A stretch of 44,042 bases of DNA from an uncultured Pseudomonadota bacterium (GTDB lineage: Bacteria > Pseudomonadota > Alphaproteobacteria > RF32 > CAG-239): positions 1-44,042 of the forward strand of contig CACWQS010000008.1 of NCBI GenBank assembly GCA_902763155.1, written 5' to 3'. The number at the start of each line of letters is the position of its first letter. Within the stretch, counting starts at the first letter, position 1. Below are positions 40,949 through 44,042 of the stretch, piece after piece. A program made the translations under genes and the position numbers. The notes under the pieces are model-generated. The model made no database searches. It saw only the letters and a program-made list of their open reading frames with translations, and was not told the DNA's origin.

Positions 40949-40973
40949 AAACGACGCCTAAAAGAGGCGTCGT
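40949..40973 (-). terminator. Terminator of the 300-residue unknown gene
   Basis: ACGACGCCT/AGGCGTCGT with an AAAAG loop and a flanking A-run, about 28 bases past the stop codon. Confidence 0.8.
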
Positions 40974-41000
40974 CTGTAAAGGGTGTGTATTGAAAGCTGG

Positions 41001-41903
41001 TTACAAGCCTTTTCCTTTCTTTTCGTGGTTTGCTCTCATTATCGCTTTAGAAATTTCAACTTGTTGCTTTGCAATTTTACGATGCTCATCGGTTACTTCT
41101 CCAGTCTTAACATCCGCTGTTTTACCGAGTTTATCGCCAAGTCTTTCGCGTAATAGGTTTAATTTATCTTGCAAATAATCGTCTTTTTTTCCCTTTAATT
41201 CTTCTCTGTTTTTAACATTATCCAATTTTGCCTGTAAATCTTTATCTCCCTCAAATAATTTATTCATTATATCAGGATATTTTTCAAACAATTCAGGATT
41301 TGATATTAATTTATCTAAGTCTTTTGGTTTTTCAATTAAACCTGTCTCAATAAGAACCGCCAAATTGCCTAGATTATTTTTTACACTGTTTTCACCATAT
41401 TTTTCTAACTGACCTTTATAATCTGATGTAAGTCTATTTACTAACATCCAACTTATATCTGCAAGATTTTCCCATTCGCGGAACTTTCCACCTTTATCTA
41501 TAATGGACTGTATTGTTTCAGGAGATTTAGAACTATATAAAGAGGACTCTAAAAAACTGTTACCATTACTTTCGCGGTTTACATTTTCATCTGTCACATG
41601 TTCTTTTCTCACTTCCATATAAAAATCAAAATAATCAATACGGTCAATAGCATCTTCTGCACCTAATAGACCTCCATGATAAATAACTTCTTTGGTTAAG
41701 TCATGCAGTTTTTCTATATCCACATTTTTTCCATCTTGATGCTCAATAATTTGTGCGGTCAAATCCAAAGCTTCGGTTGTGTCATCAGCATTAACATTTG
41801 TGCGCAACGCAGAACTTATTTTTTGCAACTGTTCATTAGAGAAATCTTCTGTTTCTGATTTTATAGCCATTTCTCTCAAATATTCTAAATCTTCTTGGTT
41901 CAT
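41001..41903 (-). CDS. Unknown helical protein between direct repeats
   Basis: 300 residues, acidic to neutral, almost wholly alpha-helical, no Cys, no signal peptide and no membrane segment. Visible parts are N-E-Q-L-Q-K-I-S-S-A-L-R, Y-H-G-G-L-L-G-A-E-D-A-I-D-R-I-D-Y-F-D-F-Y-M-E-V-R, L-G-N-L-A-V-L-I-E-T-G-L, and a Lys-rich end (H-E-K-K-G-K-G-L). It recalls solenoid or effector-type proteins in composition only. AAGGAG precedes ATG. It has its own terminator and lies inside identical 37-base repeats, next to tRNA-Gln tail copies, suggesting carriage on a mobile segment (inference). Confidence 0.65.
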   Translation of the reverse strand: MNQEDLEYLREMAIKSETEDFSNEQLQKISSALRTNVNADDTTEALDLTAQIIEHQDGKNVDIEKLHDLTKEVIYHGGLLGAEDAIDRIDYFDFYMEVRKEHVTDENVNRESNGNSFLESSLYSSKSPETIQSIIDKGGKFREWENLADISWMLVNRLTSDYKGQLEKYGENSVKNNLGNLAVLIETGLIEKPKDLDKLISNPELFEKYPDIMNKLFEGDKDLQAKLDNVKNREELKGKKDDYLQDKLNLLRERLGDKLGKTADVKTGEVTDEHRKIAKQQVEISKAIMRANHEKKGKGL

Positions 41904-42026
41904 ATCTTTTCTCCTTGTTTAAGTTTATCCAACACAAAGAATCGCTTCTTATGATTCCATTTTACCCCCCCCGATTTTTTGTCAAGTCTTTTTTGCAAAA
42001 AAAATGAAATTTTTATTTAAAACAAA

Positions 42027-42410
42027 AAAACGCCCCCGAAAAAGGGGACGTGTTTTTGGCTGCTTCACCTGGAAGTATCGGGCATATTGCCCGATGATCT
42101 TGCCACTTCGCCACAAGCGTAAAACGCTTACGGCTCGTGATGCGATTCCGAACAGCTTGGTTCTTCACCTCAGATAAATCAGCCACTAAAAAAGCCCCCA
42201 AAAGGGGGCTCATTCGTGGCTGCTTCACCTGGGGCAGTGCGCGCGCTACGCACAGCGCATCTTTCGCTTAAAGGCTCAAGACCTCGGATGGCTTTGCCAC
42301 CTCGTCATCGTTGCTTGCAATATATCGCAAGCAACTCCCCGAACCGCTTGGTTCTTCACCTAAGGATAAATTAGCCAACAAAAAAAGCACCATAAAGGTG
42401 CTTTTTACGT
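42027..42410. repeat. tRNA-tail element D (tRNA-Gln), two tandem units, with right 37-base repeat
   Basis: The 16 bases TGGCTGCTTCACCTGG (the tRNA-Gln tail on the minus strand) occur at 42057-42072, 42217-42232 and in the tRNA at 42411-42426, spacings 160 and 194. Each is preceded on the plus strand by a different terminator hairpin (cores GTCCCC, AGCCCCC and GCACC types). Each of the two intervening spacers ends, toward the hairpin, with a plus-strand inverted degenerate tail: 42155-42187 and 42346-42379, both reading CTTGGTTCTTCACCT where the tRNA has CTTGGTTCGAGTCC. The spacers have further small hairpins (TCGGGCA/TGCCCGA, TTGCTTGC/GCAAGCAA). The 507-base region upstream of the tRNA contains no gene. 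42027-42063 equals 40765-40801. Confidence 0.75.
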
Positions 42411-42484
42411 TGGCTGCTTCACCTGGACTCGAACCAAGATTGACGGAGTCAGAATCCGCTGTCCTACCATTAGACGATGAAGCA
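42411..42484 (-). tRNA. tRNA-Gln (CTG)
   Basis: T1-A72 pair as usual for Gln, acceptor TGCTTCA/TGAAGCA, anticodon loop TTCTGAC giving CTG, T-loop TTCGAGT, G73, encoded CCA. Confidence 0.92.
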
Positions 42485-42497
42485 TACATCTCAGCCC

Positions 42498-42526
42498 TAT
42501 ATAAGGTAAAAAAACGTGCTTGTCAA
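42498..42526 (-). promoter_or_regulatory. Promoter of tRNA-Gln
   Basis: On the minus strand TTGACA, 17 bases, TATATA. Confidence 0.75.
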
Positions 42527-42594
42527 TGTCTTTTGTTATAAAAAACTCTTCACTTTTATAAATTCTGTGCTACATTAAACTTATCGGAGGGAAG

Positions 42595-42963
42595 ATGAAA
42601 CAAGCAACTGTAAAAAATATATGGAATTTTATTTTTCCAGGCAAAAAAAAATCGGTTAGCAAGAATTTATCACCGCAGAAGGCTGTTAAATTACAGAAAG
42701 AATATATCAAGAGCAAATGCAATGAGAATGCGCCGTATATTGAACCTTATATGGAGGTGGCTAAACAGCTATTTGCTTCTAAAACCGAGGTTTTTGAAGC
42801 TGCAGTTTACTATTTGGAGCAAATCGCACTCAATAAAAAAGACACAGCCGAGGCAATATTGGCTATCTTGCAAAATTATGCAGCTAAAAATTCTCGTTCT
42901 GACGAAGATAATGCCAGGTTGGCTTCCAGCATCGCCCAGATTCGCAAAAAATATGATTTGTAA
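42595..42963 (+). CDS. Small helical protein, unknown
   Basis: 122 residues, no signal peptide. The N-terminal 35 residues are basic (F-P-G-K-K-K-S-V-S-K-N); the remainder forms four or five amphipathic helices (Y-M-E-V-A-K-Q-L-F-A, F-E-A-A-V-Y-Y-L-E-Q-I-A, A-E-A-I-L-A-I-L-Q-N-Y). TPR-like helix spacing is possible, but I cannot assign a family. GGAGGGAAG immediately before ATG is a strong site. It diverges from tRNA-Gln and precedes the cold-shock gene. Confidence 0.65.
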   Translation: MKQATVKNIWNFIFPGKKKSVSKNLSPQKAVKLQKEYIKSKCNENAPYIEPYMEVAKQLFASKTEVFEAAVYYLEQIALNKKDTAEAILAILQNYAAKNSRSDEDNARLASSIAQIRKKYDL

Positions 42964-42991
42964 AAAAATATTTACCAAACAATATTTGTTA

Positions 42992-43020
42992 TTGACATCA
43001 TAGGTTGTAAGTTTTATATT
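42992..43020 (+). promoter_or_regulatory. Promoter and long leader of the cold-shock gene
   Basis: TTGACA, 17 bases, TATATT. About 65 bases of leader follow, with a hairpin TGCAATA/TATTGCA-type at about 43027-43053. Long structured leaders are usual for cold-shock mRNAs. Confidence 0.75.
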
Positions 43021-43090
43021 TCAACCTGCAATAGATAATTTTAGATATTGCAAATATAATATGTTATTTATAAGTAAAAGGAGAATATTG

Positions 43091-43294
43091 ATGTCTACTG
43101 GAACTGTAAAATGGTTTAATACTCGTAAAGGCTATGGATTCATTCAACCTTCCACCGGCGGCAAGGATGTTTTTGTGCATATTACTAAGCTGGAGGAAAA
43201 GGGTATTCGCCATTTAACCGAAGGTCAGCAAGTAAGTTACGAGACTTACAACGACCGCGGTCGAATTGCCGCCGGAAGCATTGTGCTTTTGTAG
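43091..43294 (+). CDS. cspA: Cold-shock protein (CspA family)
   Basis: 67 residues from the ATG at 43091, with AAAGGAG upstream; the frame is open for ten codons before this but without support. The cold-shock fold is clear: G-T-V-K-W-F-N-T-R-K-G-Y-G-F-I-Q with RNP1, and D-V-F-V-H-I as RNP2. It binds single-stranded nucleic acids and acts as an RNA chaperone. Note I-Q-P-S-T-G-G-K-D where other family members have I-x-P-D-D-G-G-x-D. A terminator follows. Confidence 0.95.
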   Translation: MSTGTVKWFNTRKGYGFIQPSTGGKDVFVHITKLEEKGIRHLTEGQQVSYETYNDRGRIAAGSIVLL

Positions 43295-43355
43295 GCAGAA
43301 CAATGGGCAAATAATCAGCTTATTGTTGAACTATTCGAACTTTTAGGACTAAGAC

Positions 43356-43381
43356 GCACCGCTCAAAATGCGGTGTTTTCT
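43356..43381 (+). terminator. Terminator of the cold-shock gene
   Basis: GCACCGC/GCGGTGT with a T-rich run. The next 160 bases (43382-43542) hold one more inverted repeat (ACAGTCGA/TCGGCTGT at about 43393-43422) and a GC-rich hairpin (CCGCAACTTGCGCGG) but no gene. Confidence 0.75.
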
Positions 43382-43542
43382 TATATATAAAAAAAACAGT
43401 CGAGATTCTCACGAATGTCGGCTGTCAAAATTTTAATATTTAATTGCGAGAGGGAAGTATTTGATAATTTTTTTGATGAACCTCCCGCAACTTGCGCGGC
43501 TATGAACCTGGGCTTGTCACAGCGGCGCAGATAGAGGCTGTC

Positions 43543-43671
43543 TCAGCCTATTTCCCTGCGCAGTTTCTGCAAGGTGCTCTTCTCAGAAGCGGTTAATGGA
43601 CGTTTCTCCATAGTTCTCTCAAGTACCTGAAGCAGATGTAACTGCATTACTGTTGCTTGTTTTTTTGCCAT
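43543..43671 (-). CDS. Very small orphan protein, 42 residues
   Basis: Sequence pattern: M-A-K-K-Q-A-T-V-M-Q-L-H-L-L-Q-V-L-E-R, then T-M-E-K-R-P-L-T-A-S-E-K-S and T-L-Q-K-L-R-R-E-I-G, stop. It is basic and amphipathic-helical. No Shine-Dalgarno precedes ATG (TTAAAAATT), but a good promoter lies upstream. It resembles the other orphan genes in gene layout. It may be a real small protein, or the truncated start of a longer one; the 3' side is GC-rich with no continuation in frame. Confidence 0.5.
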   Translation of the reverse strand: MAKKQATVMQLHLLQVLERTMEKRPLTASEKSTLQKLRREIG

Positions 43672-43713
43672 AATTTTTAATTTTTAAGTTATTAATAATG
43701 TTAATTCTGTCTA

Positions 43714-43742
43714 AAAATAGCACATAAAATTTTATTTGTCAA
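43714..43742 (-). promoter_or_regulatory. Promoter of the 42-residue orphan
   Basis: On the minus strand TTGACA, 17 bases, TATTTT, about 43 bases before ATG. Confidence 0.65.
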
Positions 43743-43910
43743 TATGCAATTTTAATTTTATTTATGAAAAAATGACTTCATACACGAAATGCGCGGCTTT
43801 TAATATAGAGGAAGGTTATAGTTTGCCAATACTTAGTCTAAACTTTTTCGATTCCGTGCAGATATTGAGTCTAGGAGGGGGCTCTTTGCGGGCAATGGGA
43901 TTGGCTGCGC

Positions 43911-44042
43911 CGCCCCTGCGCTCGTTCGCTATTGCTCACCGGCATACTATTGTCTGCCTCTCGCTTGTGGTCGGAACACTTCTTCGTGGGTCCTCATCCC
44001 GCCACTCTAATAACACAAAAAAGGCCACCTATTGGCGACCTT
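43911..44042. repeat. tRNA-tail element E, cut by the window edge
   Basis: The shared core (43935-43979) matches element C: CTCACCGGCATACT and GTCTGCCTCTC are identical in both. A plus-strand T-arm mimic follows at 43986-44016 (GTGGGTCCTCATCCCGCC) and then the start of a terminator-like hairpin (AAGGCCACC/GGCGACCTT). By analogy with B, a leftward tRNA should begin just past the edge. The 371 bases right of the 42-residue ORF contain no gene that I can support. Confidence 0.6.

Noticed and set aside
40765..42063. Integron gene cassette with attC sites
   Set aside because: The repeats are hairpins next to a tRNA tail, but I find no RYYYAAC/GTTRRRY core boxes in the needed order and no integron integrase in the window.
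42057..42426. CRISPR array at the tRNA-Gln tail copies
   Set aside because: Only three 16-base repeats with spacers of about 145-180 bases that differ in length and contain hairpins; no cas genes.
43061..43091. Ten-residue extension of the cold-shock protein
   Set aside because: The ATG at 43091 has AAAGGAG at the correct distance and starts the conserved fold.

Overview
The window looks like a chromosome segment of a low-GC (about 40 percent G+C by eye), fermentative, Gram-negative alphaproteobacterium, most likely one of the uncultured gut-associated lineages. The alphaproteobacterial signs are gene order (kdsD - lptC/lptA - lptB - hpf - ptsN; nuoL-nuoM-nuoN-birA-rnj) and a MipZ-like division ATPase. 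Anaerobic life is suggested by the [FeFe]-hydrogenase maturase HydE and a flavodiiron protein. The taxonomic placement is inference; no rRNA is present.

Layout. 1-2.9 kb: end of a cysteine-rich repeat protein broken by a frameshift, tRNA-His, tRNA-Arg, hydE, a type IV prepilin. 3.0-5.5 kb: tRNA-Thr with a repeat element, class II fructose-bisphosphate aldolase, an unknown charged protein. 5.7-11.3 kb: a small lipoprotein gene, then a leftward envelope run (two periplasmic Spy-like proteins, kdsD, a natural lptC-lptA fusion, lptB, hpf, ptsN; rpoN absent). 11.4-18 kb: YmdB-like phosphodiesterase, ychF, an orphan membrane protein, bL36, a secreted protein, an ABC-F ATPase, a Gfo/Idh/MocA oxidoreductase. 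18-25.7 kb: tRNA-Lys, a small unknown protein, three divergent NuoL/M/N-like membrane proteins, birA, rnj. 25.7-29.3 kb: four genes for surface glycan synthesis. 29.3-33.6 kb: nagB/nagA, an aquaporin with a cysteine-rich tail, flavodiiron protein. 33.7-38.6 kb: two orphan membrane proteins, mipZ-like, D,D-carboxypeptidase with SPOR domain, an orphan helical protein, rplA/rplK. 38.8-44 kb: tRNA-Lys(CTT), an AmmeMemoRadiSam A/B protein, an unknown 300-residue protein between direct repeats, tRNA-Gln, a small helical protein, a cold-shock protein, a 42-residue orphan, and the start of another repeat.

The strongest candidate for something undescribed is a family of short elements attached to tRNA genes. 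At four of six tRNAs (Thr, Lys-TTT, Lys-CTT, Gln), and apparently at the right edge, the same pattern occurs. The tRNA 3' end runs into a terminator hairpin. The far arm of that hairpin continues as an inverted, degenerate copy of the same tRNA's T-arm and acceptor end, in which the T-loop TTCGA has become TTCTT or TTCTC. A GC-rich spacer of roughly 80-200 bases follows, with a core shared between loci. Then comes a direct copy of the tRNA 3' tail with a terminator.

Other notable points are NuoL/M/N homologues that lack most proton-pumping residues, an LptC-LptA fusion, an aquaporin with a metallothionein-like tail, and a set of short orphan genes that share TTGAC(A/T)-N17-TAnnnT promoters and lack Shine-Dalgarno sites while most surrounding genes have clear ones.
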